DNA from: a virus
Direction: 5' to 3' (one strand)
DNA length: 64,000 nucleotides
Virus record (IMG/VR): IMGVR_UViG_3300021963_000034
Location: 1 to 64,000 of that record
The position numbers and the translations under genes are program-made. The notes beneath the pieces are model-generated. The model made no database searches and was not told where the DNA came from. It saw only the letters and a program-made list of their open reading frames with translations. This document shows, piece after piece, positions 15,670 through 23,613 of the stretch (the first letter of the stretch is position 1; each line of letters starts with the position of its first letter).

Positions 15670-16292
15670 ATAATTTTTCCGATATTTTCAAACTTGAATA
15701 TTTTGAAAAAATGAAAACGCCCGGAAGTCTTAATAATCCTGTTAGAAATAGGGCTGATAGTTTTTTGAAAATATTTGAATTGCTAGAGCAAAAAAAAGAT
15801 AAGACTTTTTATATTGTAGAAACTGGAACTACAAGAGCAGATCATGGACACCTTGCTTTTGGAGATGATGGTGCATCTACGTATATTTTTGATCAGTTTA
15901 TAAATTACTATGATGGAGAGGTAAATTCGGTAGATATAAGTCAAGCAAATGTAGATCACTGTTCTAGTCTTGTTTCTTCTAAAACAAAAGTTTTTTGCTC
16001 AGACTCTGTTAAATTTTTATGGGACCTTCCTAAAAAAAGAAAAATTGATTTCTTATATTTGGATTCTTATGATATTGAAAAAAACAATCCACATCCATCA
16101 CAACTTCATCATGTAAAGGAGTTGTGTGCTGCAATAGATAAATTAAAGAGTGGATCTATAGTTGCAGTTGATGATCATGATGCTTTCTTTACTGGTGGAC
16201 AAATCGGCAAAGGAAATTATGTAAAAGATTTTATGGATGATATTGGAGCAACTCTTGTTTATGAAGGTTATCAAATAGTTTGGATTTTATGA
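15666..16292 (+). CDS. Class I SAM-dependent methyltransferase
   Basis: A 208-aa protein. YIVETGTTRADHGH is motif I of the SAM-binding fold, NSVDISQANVDHC motif II, and IDFLYLDSYDIEKN motif IV. This pattern is that of the Methyltransf_24 / FkbM-like group used to methylate sugars or lipids. Its place between transferases suggests methylation of a glycan residue; the substrate is inferred from context only. Confidence 0.75.
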   Translation: MNNFSDIFKLEYFEKMKTPGSLNNPVRNRADSFLKIFELLEQKKDKTFYIVETGTTRADHGHLAFGDDGASTYIFDQFINYYDGEVNSVDISQANVDHCSSLVSSKTKVFCSDSVKFLWDLPKKRKIDFLYLDSYDIEKNNPHPSQLHHVKELCAAIDKLKSGSIVAVDDHDAFFTGGQIGKGNYVKDFMDDIGATLVYEGYQIVWIL

Positions 16293-17017
16293 CTGACATT
16301 TTTTTAAAGGCATATCATGGCGGACTTGGAGATAGTCTACAATTTTCTACTCTGCCAGAACAATTTTCAAAGCAACAAGGAAAAAAGACTTACATTCTAG
16401 AAGACGCACCTTTCAGAAATACTGAGATTTATGAACTAGTCTGGGGTAAAAATCCATATGTTGAGGGAAGAGCATTAGGCACTTGGAATGCGGGAGATAC
16501 TCCAGAAATTGAGTATTCTAATCTCACTGGAAATACCATTTTGAATTGGGAAAAACTTCACGGACTTAAACCAGTTAATACTCACCCAAAAATTTATTAT
16601 GAACCAGAAAATCATAAAGACATGAAAGATGTTTTTATTGTAGATTTTTCTTGTATTAGCATAGATTATGATAAGTGGCAACTTAAAAATATTTTTGAAA
16701 AAATAAAAAATGAATATCCTGATAGAAAATTTTTATCAGTATACTTTAAAAATAAAGTTTCTGATGGTAAGCATAATGTTTATGATATTGGATTTGATGG
16801 TTATATTGAAATCGAAAGTATTTTTAGGTATTGTGATTTAATTTCTTCTGCATATGGATTTCTTTCTTTGAGTAGTGGAGCTAGTCATTTGAGTTCTGCA
16901 ATCAAAGAATATTCTCCCAATCTTAAGAGTATTTGCATAATGCCAGAGAAATGGTATAATATTCATAGAGATCGTGGTCTTTTTCTTTTTGATAATATTG
17001 AATACTTAAAATACTAA
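16289..17017 (+). CDS. Possible glycosyltransferase, GT9/heptosyltransferase-like
   Basis: ATG 16289 overlaps the upstream stop (ATGA); 242 aa. The N-terminus KAYHGGLGDSLQFSTLPEQF resembles the G-D-x(2)-x-T-P loop at the start of GT-B heptosyltransferase-like proteins, and LSLSSGASHLSSA resembles their donor-site SG(A/P)SH segment. The rest is unfamiliar. The call rests on these two motifs and the operon context. Confidence 0.55.
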   Translation: MTDIFLKAYHGGLGDSLQFSTLPEQFSKQQGKKTYILEDAPFRNTEIYELVWGKNPYVEGRALGTWNAGDTPEIEYSNLTGNTILNWEKLHGLKPVNTHPKIYYEPENHKDMKDVFIVDFSCISIDYDKWQLKNIFEKIKNEYPDRKFLSVYFKNKVSDGKHNVYDIGFDGYIEIESIFRYCDLISSAYGFLSLSSGASHLSSAIKEYSPNLKSICIMPEKWYNIHRDRGLFLFDNIEYLKY

Positions 17018-17019
17018 AA

Positions 17020-17997
17020 ATGAAATTTTTAATTACAGGAATTACTGGATTTGCAGGACCGCATCTTGCAAATCTTCTTCATAAAGAAGGTCATAAAGTT
17101 TATGGATTAATCCGCCGCACGAATGGAATGGAGAGTGATATTCGTGATGTTGTTCCGGACGATGTTTATAATTCGATTACATTTTTGTACGGAGATCTAA
17201 CAAACTATCGCTCAATGCGAAAAGTTTTTGAAGAAAATCAATTTGATGGAGTATTTCATCTCGCCGCCCAGTCTCATCCACCAACCAGTTTTATTGATCC
17301 TATTGGAACAATGGAAACAAACGTGATTGGTAGTGCAAATCTTATTCAAGTGTTGCAAGATCACCAACCCGATTGTAAAGTAATGTTCTGCTCTACTTCG
17401 GAGGTTTATGGTAATGTGGGTCAAGATGGACGTAAAATTCATTGGGAAGATCATATCGTTCCTTCCAATCCATATGGAGCATCTAAAGCAGCTACTGACG
17501 TTTATCTACAAGAAAGATTTAATAATGGGTTCCTAGAGGGATTTATCACTCGGGCATTTTCTCATACTGGACCTCGTAGAGGAAGAATTTTTTCAATTTC
17601 ATCAGATGCATATCAAATCGCACGAATGATGAAAGGTATGCAAGATAAAGTTCTTCTTGTAGGAAACCTTAGTACCACTAGAGTTGTTATGGATGTAAGA
17701 GATACTGTTCGTGCATATTATCTTGCAATGATTAATCCTGAGGTGACTAATCATGTATTTAATATTTGTGGAGACACTCCTCGTAAGATGCAGTTCTTTA
17801 CTGACAAATTGATTGAACTTTCTGGTCTTGATTATGTTGAACAAAAAATTCATGATCCATTTTGGAGACCTCATGAAATTTATTATCAACATGGAGACTC
17901 TACCAATCTAGTAGAAATGACTGGTTTTAAGGAAGAGTATAGTATTGAAAAAACACTAGATGATCTTTTGAAGTATTGGTACAATAAAATTTCGTGA
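17020..17997 (+). CDS. GDP-6-deoxy-D-mannose reductase / GDP-mannose dehydratase-like SDR
   Basis: A 325-aa protein. NAD-binding GITGFAGPHLANLL at residue 7; the catalytic CSTSEVYGNVGQ and NPYGASKAATDVY (YxxxK) are intact; SHTGPRRGRIFSISS is typical of the Gmd/Rmd subgroup. It lacks the RRSST cofactor segment of true Gmd, so it more likely acts on the product of the gmd at 5466, for example as a 4-reductase (Rmd) giving GDP-rhamnose. A second dehydratase is possible. Confidence 0.8.
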   Translation: MKFLITGITGFAGPHLANLLHKEGHKVYGLIRRTNGMESDIRDVVPDDVYNSITFLYGDLTNYRSMRKVFEENQFDGVFHLAAQSHPPTSFIDPIGTMETNVIGSANLIQVLQDHQPDCKVMFCSTSEVYGNVGQDGRKIHWEDHIVPSNPYGASKAATDVYLQERFNNGFLEGFITRAFSHTGPRRGRIFSISSDAYQIARMMKGMQDKVLLVGNLSTTRVVMDVRDTVRAYYLAMINPEVTNHVFNICGDTPRKMQFFTDKLIELSGLDYVEQKIHDPFWRPHEIYYQHGDSTNLVEMTGFKEEYSIEKTLDDLLKYWYNKIS

Positions 17998-18395
17998 CTA
18001 AAGTATTTGTAAACGGAACATTTGATGTCCTCCACCGAGGGCATCTTTTGCTGCTTAATTATGCTAAAAGTTTGGGTGATGTTCTTTACGTTGCCATAGA
18101 TACAGATGAAAGAGTTAAAGAAAAGAAAGGACCATCAAGACCTGTCAATTCTCTTGATGAGAGAATGTTTATGCTTGAAAATTTAAAAGCAGTTGATCAT
18201 GTCATGTCATTTTCAAACGATAAGTCTTTAGAGAGTCTTGTAAAAATTTTAAAACCTGATATAATGGTTGTAGGATCTGATTGGAAAGATAAATCTGTAA
18301 TAGGATCTTATTATGCAGCAAAAGTTATATTTTTTGATAGAATAGATGAGTACTCAACAACAAAAATCATTCAAAGTATTATTGATAGGGGATAG
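17994..18395 (+). CDS. Nucleotidyltransferase, HldE C-terminal domain (RfaE2)-like
   Basis: A 133-aa protein with GTG start at 17994 (GTGA overlap with the previous stop). NGTFDVLHRGHLLLLNYAK holds the HxGH nucleotide-binding motif, and GSDWKDKSVIG matches the second family block. It is the size of the ADP/GDP-heptose nucleotidyltransferase domain that is fused behind a kinase in bacterial HldE. Here it is a separate gene, and the kinase gene follows it and overlaps it by 50 nt. Probably activates a heptose or related sugar phosphate. Confidence 0.85.
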   Translation: MTKVFVNGTFDVLHRGHLLLLNYAKSLGDVLYVAIDTDERVKEKKGPSRPVNSLDERMFMLENLKAVDHVMSFSNDKSLESLVKILKPDIMVVGSDWKDKSVIGSYYAAKVIFFDRIDEYSTTKIIQSIIDRG

Positions 18396-19107
18396 TTGCG
18401 TAGATGAGTATGTCTATGGCGTATGCGATAGATTAAGTCCTGAAGCACCAGTTCCAGTTCTTTCATATAAAGAAACAAAAAAATCAATAGGAATGTCTCA
18501 TAACGTTTTTTTAAATCTCCTTTCATTTGGCATTGATTGTCAATTTCATACTAATGACCCAGAGGAATTAATTAAAAGAAGGTTTGTTGATCTAAAATCA
18601 ATGACACAGTTAATGCGTCAAGATATTGGATCGTTGGTTGAATCAAAACCAGTAGAAGTTAATAGTGAATATGATGCTGTTGTAATCTCAGATTATAATA
18701 AAGGATTTGTAGATGCTGATTCAATTAAAAAATTATGTGAAACATTTTCTGGTCCAATATTTGTTGACAGTAAAAGAAAAGATCTTAGTATCTTTCCAAA
18801 TTCTATAATAAAAATTAATCAGTATGAGGCAGAACATGCAATTTTACCACATGCATGTGACATAATTGTTACTTATGGGAAAGATGGAGCAATGTATAAA
18901 GGTGATCATTTTAAAGCACCACATGTGGATGTTTATGATGTGACCGGTGCAGGAGATATCTTTCTCGCATCTTTATGTTACTTTTATCTTAAAACAAAAA
19001 ATCTAGAGGAGTCAATTCCTAAATGTGTAACCCTAGCAACTAAGTCAGTTCAGCATATTGGATCTTACATTCTTACAGAGGAGGATATTAATGAAGTATG
19101 TAATTGA
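18346..19107 (+). CDS. PfkB-family sugar kinase, HldE N-terminal domain (RfaE1)-like
   Basis: A 253-aa protein. VLLIGDSCVDEYVYGVCDRL then SPEAPVPV matches the RfaE1/HldE kinase start. VFVDSKRKDL, KINQYEAE and the catalytic DVTGAGDIFLASL are present. It is about 60 residues shorter than usual (~310): the region after the N-terminal lid is trimmed. With the preceding nucleotidyltransferase it forms a split HldE in reversed gene order. Likely phosphorylates heptose-7-P or a related sugar. Confidence 0.85.
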   Translation: MSTQQQKSFKVLLIGDSCVDEYVYGVCDRLSPEAPVPVLSYKETKKSIGMSHNVFLNLLSFGIDCQFHTNDPEELIKRRFVDLKSMTQLMRQDIGSLVESKPVEVNSEYDAVVISDYNKGFVDADSIKKLCETFSGPIFVDSKRKDLSIFPNSIIKINQYEAEHAILPHACDIIVTYGKDGAMYKGDHFKAPHVDVYDVTGAGDIFLASLCYFYLKTKNLEESIPKCVTLATKSVQHIGSYILTEEDINEVCN

Positions 19108-19414
19108 TATTGATGGAACTATTTGTGATAAGGAGGATGGTAAAAGTTATTCATCTTCTATACCAAAAAGAGATAGGATAGAAGCGATCAATCGACTTTA
19201 TGATGATGGGCATTTGATTGTTTATCTTACTGCACGAGGTATGGGTAGATATGATAATAATGCAAAACTAGCAGAGGCAGACTTGAGATATATAACGGAG
19301 TTGCAACTTAAAGAATGGGGATGTAAATATCACGAATTGTTTATGGGCAAACCTTCAGGTGATGTCTATATAGATGACAAAGGAGTTAATGCAAATGACT
19401 TTTTCACAGAATGA
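19091..19414 (+). CDS. HAD-family phosphatase
   Basis: ATG 19091 has GAGGAGG about 6 nt upstream; 107 aa. HAD motif I is YVIDIDGTIC, motif II is IVYLTARGM, and DVYIDDKGVN is motif IV. It has no large cap domain. Proteins like this lie in capsule and LPS clusters and may dephosphorylate a sugar phosphate; here it follows the kinase, as GmhB-type phosphatases do in heptose pathways. Confidence 0.75.
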   Translation: MKYVIDIDGTICDKEDGKSYSSSIPKRDRIEAINRLYDDGHLIVYLTARGMGRYDNNAKLAEADLRYITELQLKEWGCKYHELFMGKPSGDVYIDDKGVNANDFFTE

Positions 19415-19760
19415 TTTTATTAAGTTTGTTTCAAAAGGATGGGGATTTGAAAAGTGGATTGTAAATTGTGAACAGTATTGCGGTAAACTTCTTTATCTTG
19501 CAAAAGGTAGAAAATGTTCCTGGCATTATCACGAAATAAAAGATGAAACTTTTTACATTCAATCTGGTAAACTTATATTGTTTTATGGGAATGATGACGA
19601 TATTAATTTAGCCCAGAAAAAAGTTCTTAAAAAAGGTGATAAATTTCACGTTCCAATTGGTCTCAGGCATAGAATGTATGCTTTAGAAGACACTGAATTA
19701 TTTGAATTTTCTACTCAACATTTTGATAGTGATAGTATTAGAATTATTAATGGTGACTAA
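19395..19760 (+). CDS. Cupin-domain protein
   Basis: ATG 19395 overlaps the HAD gene by 20 nt; 121 aa. A single cupin: motif 1 WHYHEIKDETFYIQSGKL, motif 2 GDKFHVPIGLRHRMYAL with metal-binding His residues. It resembles the metal-binding domain of mannose-6-phosphate isomerase type II or sugar-binding cupins. Probably a sugar isomerase or epimerase of the glycan pathway. Confidence 0.72.
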   Translation: MTFSQNDFIKFVSKGWGFEKWIVNCEQYCGKLLYLAKGRKCSWHYHEIKDETFYIQSGKLILFYGNDDDINLAQKKVLKKGDKFHVPIGLRHRMYALEDTELFEFSTQHFDSDSIRIINGD

Positions 19761-19762
19761 TA

Positions 19763-20560
19763 ATGGATAAAAATAAATCAACATATAAACTGAAAAATAT
19801 TGGACCTATCTATTACCTTAATCTTGATGGTCAACCAGAAAGGCAACAGTATATGGAAGACCAATTTAAATATTGGGAAATAGAAAACTATACTCGAATT
19901 TCTGCATATGATGGTAGAGAAGATGATCTGAGTGATATTATTAAGGGAAGATATCCCGAGATGATGTCTTCTGGAGAAATCGGATGCGTTACTTCTCATC
20001 TTAAGGCAATCAAACATTGGTATGAAACTTCTGATAGTCCTTATGCGATTATCATGGAAGATGATTGTAATTTGGATCTTGTCAAGTATTGGAATTTTAC
20101 TTGGGATGATTTTTATTGCCGTGTTCCATATGATTGGGATATTGTTCAGATCGCTATTATTTGTACTGGTGATTTGCATGTAAAACTACATAAAAGATTT
20201 GTAAACGATTTTTCTACAGCTTGTTATTTGATTAATCGTCATCATGCAACTAAGTTGCTAAAACATCATATTAGGGATGACAAATATAAACTTGATAATG
20301 GTGTTAAACCAAGACCCGTTGCTGATGATTTAATTTACAATTCTGGAAACACATATAGTATTCCTCTATTCCTTTATAAGATTGAACTTGGTTCATCTAT
20401 TCACCCAGAACATATTGACATCTTTCATAGGGGTAGTCATGATGGTCTGTTAAACTTTTGGAGTCAAAAAGGATCTGAAATGGATATTTCCGATTTAATG
20501 AACTACGATCCATACTTGGGTCGAATAACTGAAAATTCGGCAACACAACAAAGTGCTTGA
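19763..20560 (+). CDS. Glycosyltransferase family 25
   Basis: A 265-aa protein, last gene of the glycan operon. GPIYYLNLDGQPERQQYMED is the GT25 start (YxINLDxRxDR), ARISAYDG-like spacing follows, SSGEIGCVTSHLKAIKHW is the central block, and AIIMEDDCNL carries the EDD metal motif. GT25 enzymes add galactose or glucose to lipooligosaccharide. A promoter overlaps its stop codon. Confidence 0.87.
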   Translation: MDKNKSTYKLKNIGPIYYLNLDGQPERQQYMEDQFKYWEIENYTRISAYDGREDDLSDIIKGRYPEMMSSGEIGCVTSHLKAIKHWYETSDSPYAIIMEDDCNLDLVKYWNFTWDDFYCRVPYDWDIVQIAIICTGDLHVKLHKRFVNDFSTACYLINRHHATKLLKHHIRDDKYKLDNGVKPRPVADDLIYNSGNTYSIPLFLYKIELGSSIHPEHIDIFHRGSHDGLLNFWSQKGSEMDISDLMNYDPYLGRITENSATQQSA

Positions 20561-20586
20561 CATAATCTTAAAAACAATGTTAAGAT
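20557..20586 (+). promoter_or_regulatory. Sigma70-type promoter before the porin gene
   Basis: TTGACA at 20557-20562, which spans the TGA stop of the GT25 gene, then an 18-nt spacer and TAAGAT at 20581-20586. The predicted start falls at the left edge of the hairpin at 20591-20618, so the porin mRNA could carry that hairpin at its 5' end. Confidence 0.65.
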
Positions 20587-20590
20587 AGCA

Positions 20591-20618
20591 AAACCTTGAG
20601 GAAACTTAAGGTTTTTTT
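20591..20618 (+). terminator. Rho-independent terminator of the glycan operon
   Basis: The stem AACCTTGAG / CTTAAGGTT around a GAAA tetraloop, followed by T7. It ends the 15-kb operon from 5466. Its overlap with the start region of the next promoter is unusual. Confidence 0.8.
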
Positions 20619-20645
20619 CATATTCTATAGAAGAAATACAAACTT

Positions 20646-22112
20646 ATGAAACTCAAACAACTGATGCTTGCACCTGTTGCTCTGGGAATGATTGCTCCTG
20701 CTGCTGCGAATGCGGCAGACCTTAACATGGCAGCAGTCAATCAATATTCTGCAGAACAGGTTACAAGCGTCACTCAACTTTCTGATGTGCAACCAACTGA
20801 TTGGGCGTATCAGGCACTCAGCAACCTTGTAGAGCGTTATGGTTGCGTCGCTGGTTACCCCAATGGCACCTTTGCTGGTGGTAAGGCAATGACCCGCTAT
20901 GAGGCAGCTGCTCTTTTGAATGCTTGCCTTGACCGTGTAACTGAAGTTACCGACGAACTCAAGCGTCTTGCTAATGAGTTTGAGCAAGAACTTGCTGTGC
21001 TTCGTAATCGTGTAGGCAAACTGGAAACACAAGTTACCACTCTTGAAGCACAACAGTTCTCCACTACCACCAAACTGCGTGGTGAAGCAAACTTTGTTCT
21101 CGGTGGTGTTGATGACTATCAAACCAAAGGTGGCGATGTAACTCATACTGCATTTAACTACGATCTTCGTCTTAACCTGGATACTTCATTCACTGGTAAG
21201 GATCTGCTACGCACTCGTCTGCGTTCCGCTAACTTCAGTGGCGATCCTTTCGGTTCCAGTTCTTCAATCTTTAAACTGGATAAAGCAGACGATACTTCTA
21301 GCGAAGTTGGTAACAACGTAGTTATCGACCGTCTGTATTATTCGTTCCCTGCTTTCAATAACAGCACTACTCTGACTGCTGGTGCTCTGGTTCGTAACAC
21401 CGAAATCTCCTGGGTGCCTACTGCATATAAGTCTGGTATTCTTGACTTCTTTGCTGTTGCTGGTACTCCTGGTGTTTATAACAAAGCAACTGGTGCTGGT
21501 TTCGGTGCCCAGTACGGCACAAAAGGTCTTGTTGCTGGTGTAAACTATGTTGCCCAAGCAGGTCAAGATAGCACCCGTGGTGAGTTTGATGAGACTGGTG
21601 CTCTGAATACTCTGGCACAAATCGGTTATCGTGGTAATAACTGGGGTGCTGCATTCGGTTATCGTTATGGTACTGAAGGTACTCGTGTTCGCACTTACAA
21701 CGGTCTGAACGGTGCTTCTGGTACTCTTGTTCCAGGTCAAACCTCTAACGGTTATGCCCTGAACGCTTATTGGCAACCTCAGAAATCAGGCATTATTCCT
21801 TCTGTATCTGCTGGTTATGGTTGGAACACTGTTAGCGGAACCGCTAGCAATGCTACCAATAGTCAGTCTTGGTTCGCTGGTCTTCAGTGGGAAGATGTGT
21901 TTGTTGGTGGTAATTCCGCTGGTGTTGCTATCGGACAGGCTCCTACTGGCGAGAACCTTGAGAAGTCCACTCTGCTTGAAATCTTCTACAAGTATCAAGT
22001 GTCTGATAACATCAGCGTCACTCCTGCTATCATCTACGGTAGCGACAATCAGCGTCTTGCTGATAACTCTTCCAACTGGGGTGGTGTAATCCAGACTACC
22101 TTTAAGTTCTGA
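20646..22112 (+). CDS. Cyanobacterial-type porin with SLH domain (OprB family)
   Basis: A 488-aa protein. Signal peptide at residues 1-24 (LMLAPVALGMIAPAAANA). An SLH domain lies at about 45-98 (DVQPTDWAYQALSNLVERYG, CVAGYPNGTF, MTRYEAAALLNACL), then a coiled coil (about 100-135, EFEQELAVLRNRVGKLE), then an OprB-like beta-barrel. The last residue is Phe (TTFKF), as outer-membrane barrels require. This is the architecture of the main cyanobacterial outer-membrane porins. Base composition is more GC-rich than in the neighbouring glycan genes, suggesting host origin. It could alter solute entry or replace host porins. Confidence 0.9.
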   Translation: MKLKQLMLAPVALGMIAPAAANAADLNMAAVNQYSAEQVTSVTQLSDVQPTDWAYQALSNLVERYGCVAGYPNGTFAGGKAMTRYEAAALLNACLDRVTEVTDELKRLANEFEQELAVLRNRVGKLETQVTTLEAQQFSTTTKLRGEANFVLGGVDDYQTKGGDVTHTAFNYDLRLNLDTSFTGKDLLRTRLRSANFSGDPFGSSSSIFKLDKADDTSSEVGNNVVIDRLYYSFPAFNNSTTLTAGALVRNTEISWVPTAYKSGILDFFAVAGTPGVYNKATGAGFGAQYGTKGLVAGVNYVAQAGQDSTRGEFDETGALNTLAQIGYRGNNWGAAFGYRYGTEGTRVRTYNGLNGASGTLVPGQTSNGYALNAYWQPQKSGIIPSVSAGYGWNTVSGTASNATNSQSWFAGLQWEDVFVGGNSAGVAIGQAPTGENLEKSTLLEIFYKYQVSDNISVTPAIIYGSDNQRLADNSSNWGGVIQTTFKF

Positions 22113-22144
22113 TCTCCTAACAAAATTAGGTATAAATGACTACT

Positions 22145-22181
22145 AGAGGGGCTTGACCCCTCTTTCTTTTTGCTATATAAT
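22145..22181 (+). promoter_or_regulatory. Composite terminator-promoter before hli
   Basis: Hairpin AGAGGGG (22145-22151) / CCCCTCT (22157-22163) with a CTTGA loop and a T-rich tail ends the porin transcript. TTGACC (22153-22158) in the loop and right arm, a 17-nt spacer and TATAAT (22176-22181) form a promoter for the hli operon at 22210. Confidence 0.78.
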
Positions 22182-22209
22182 TATGTAACAATTCTTAACG
22201 AATTAAACA

Positions 22210-22404
22210 ATGACTGTAACAACTAATGAGTATGGGCAACAAAACATGTTTGCCAAAGAACCGACAATGTATTATGAGAACTATGGGATGCTGTCTCCCA
22301 ATCAAGTAAAGGAGCGCACTAATGGACGCTGGGCAATGCTCGGTTTTGTTGCTGGTGTTATTTCTTATGCTAGCACTGGGAACTTCTTCTTCGGTATCTT
22401 CTGA
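22210..22404 (+). CDS. hli: High-light-inducible protein
   Basis: A 64-aa protein with the chlorophyll-binding motif ERTNGRWAMLGFVAGVISY near the C-terminus and one transmembrane helix. Hli proteins bind chlorophyll and carotenoid, protecting photosystem II in the thylakoid. They are standard cyanophage genes and fit with psbA and psbD here. First gene after a strong promoter. Confidence 0.95.
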   Translation: MTVTTNEYGQQNMFAKEPTMYYENYGMLSPNQVKERTNGRWAMLGFVAGVISYASTGNFFFGIF

Positions 22405-22490
22405 TGATTGAAGCAATTTGGACAGTGACTACGGTTGCATTTTTTGTGATTCTAGGTTATGCTGTTGATCAACTATCTGAAACATACTGA
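22404..22490 (+). CDS. 28-aa single-helix peptide
   Basis: From ATG 22404, overlapping the hli stop (ATGA), to TGA 22488-22490. One helix (IWTVTTVAFFVILGYAVDQL). Its size and position in an hli operon recall the tiny subunits of photosystem II or cytochrome b6f, but the sequence matches none that I know. Confidence 0.5.
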   Translation: MIEAIWTVTTVAFFVILGYAVDQLSETY

Positions 22491-22768
22491 TGACCGCTGG
22501 AATGCTCGGGCAATTTGCGCTTGCCCTTGAAACACTTGGATGGGATAAAGATGATGACATCTCAGTTGAAATTGGTGGTGTAGCAGTCACAGGAACTCCT
22601 ACTAGTCCAGATGCTAATCCAAAATGGGCAAAACCATTTGGAACAGTATCTTACCAAAACGATGCCTTCATCGTAATTAAAAACAAATCAAGGAACCCAG
22701 TTGTTCCTTCACAACCAAATCCTGAACTCAAACAACGACACCCTTATAATGGAACACTCTCTAGTTGA
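22490..22768 (+). CDS. Hypothetical soluble protein
   Basis: A 92-aa protein; ATG overlaps the previous stop. The N-terminus is MLGQFALALETLGWDKDDDI, followed by Pro-rich segments (GTPTSPDANPKWAKP). No membrane span. Translationally coupled within the hli operon. Family not recognised. Confidence 0.55.
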   Translation: MTAGMLGQFALALETLGWDKDDDISVEIGGVAVTGTPTSPDANPKWAKPFGTVSYQNDAFIVIKNKSRNPVVPSQPNPELKQRHPYNGTLSS

Positions 22769-22934
22769 ACTGCTGACTTACTATGTAATCGTTGCTGCTC
22801 TCTTTATTGGAGCACCTGCAGTATTTTTTACAATTGCTTTTATGCCTGCTTTGATGAATACTAAGGGCGCAGTTGTTGGTTATAAAATTCACCGCGATTA
22901 TGGTGAAACATTTATCTATTCTAAAGTAAAATAA
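22749..22934 (+). CDS. Small membrane protein of the hli operon
   Basis: 61 aa from ATG 22749, overlapping the upstream gene by 20 nt. One strong helix (YYVIVAALFIGAPAVFFTIA) with a short hydrophobic extension, then a polar tail (YKIHRDYGETF). It lies between the two hli genes. Function unknown; a thylakoid location is inferred from context only. Confidence 0.55.
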   Translation: MEHSLVELLTYYVIVAALFIGAPAVFFTIAFMPALMNTKGAVVGYKIHRDYGETFIYSKVK

Positions 22935-22946
22935 AGGAGAAAAACA

Positions 22947-23066
22947 ATGAACAAAATTTTTACTGAAAAAGCAGAACGCATTAATGGTTGGGCTGCAATG
23001 ATTGGATTTGTTGCCGCTGCTGGTTCTTATCTTGTCACTGGCCAAATTATTCCTGGTTTGTTTTGA
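22947..23066 (+). CDS. hli: Short high-light-inducible protein
   Basis: 39 aa, with GGAG at 22935-22938 upstream of ATG 22947. The motif EKAERINGWAAMIGFVAAAG is the core Hli chlorophyll-binding helix (ExxNGxxAMxGF). It is little more than the helix itself, so it probably acts as a dimer or partner with the longer Hli at 22210. It overlaps the upstream region of the peroxiredoxin gene. Confidence 0.88.
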   Translation: MNKIFTEKAERINGWAAMIGFVAAAGSYLVTGQIIPGLF

Positions 23067-23077
23067 TGGAGGTTAAA

Positions 23078-23605
23078 ATGCGTAAAGAAGGTTATCAAAT
23101 TCCACAAGTTGAATTTGTATTCCGCGAGAATAGCGAATTCGTAACCCGTACATCTTCAGAACTTTTCGATGGAAAGCGTGTGGTCCTGTTTAGCCTGCCT
23201 GGTGCTTTCACTCCTACTTGCAGTGCCTATCAGCTACCTGGATTCGAAGAGAAATTTGACGACTTTATTGGTAGTGGCATCGACGATATTTACTGCATCT
23301 CTGTTAATGATGGGTTTGTGATGAATGCCTGGGCACAAGATCAAAACATTAAGAATGTAAAACTTATTCCGGATGGCAATGCATATTTTACACGCTCAAT
23401 GGGGCAACTTGTAATGAAATCAAATCTTGGATTTGGTGGACGCAGTTGGAGATATGCTGCGATTGTTGATAATGGTATTATCGAAAAACTATTCGAAGAG
23501 TCTGGAAAGAGAGACAATGCTGATACTGATCCTTACGAAGAAACTACCCCAGACAAAGTTCTGGATTATGTAAAATCTACAACAAGGGAAACTGTTACTG
23601 CCTGA
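23078..23605 (+). CDS. Type II (Prx5-like) peroxiredoxin
   Basis: Start ATG 23078 is preferred because GGAGG lies 5 nt upstream; an ATG at 23066 would add four residues. 175 aa. The peroxidatic site is LPGAFTPTCSAYQLPGFEEK, with Cys in PTCS. ISVNDGFVMNAWAQD and a Tyr/Arg-rich C-terminus (GFGGRSWRYAAI) match Prx5. It reduces H2O2 and organic peroxides using glutaredoxin or thioredoxin; a glutaredoxin is encoded at 37624. With the hli genes it makes a photo-oxidative stress operon. Confidence 0.92.
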   Translation: MRKEGYQIPQVEFVFRENSEFVTRTSSELFDGKRVVLFSLPGAFTPTCSAYQLPGFEEKFDDFIGSGIDDIYCISVNDGFVMNAWAQDQNIKNVKLIPDGNAYFTRSMGQLVMKSNLGFGGRSWRYAAIVDNGIIEKLFEESGKRDNADTDPYEETTPDKVLDYVKSTTRETVTA

Positions 23606-23613
23606 AGATAATC

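Noticed and set aside
21264-21776. A 170-codon minus-strand frame inside the porin gene
   Set aside because: Codon bias of the porin keeps the opposite frame open; no start signals and no recognisable protein.
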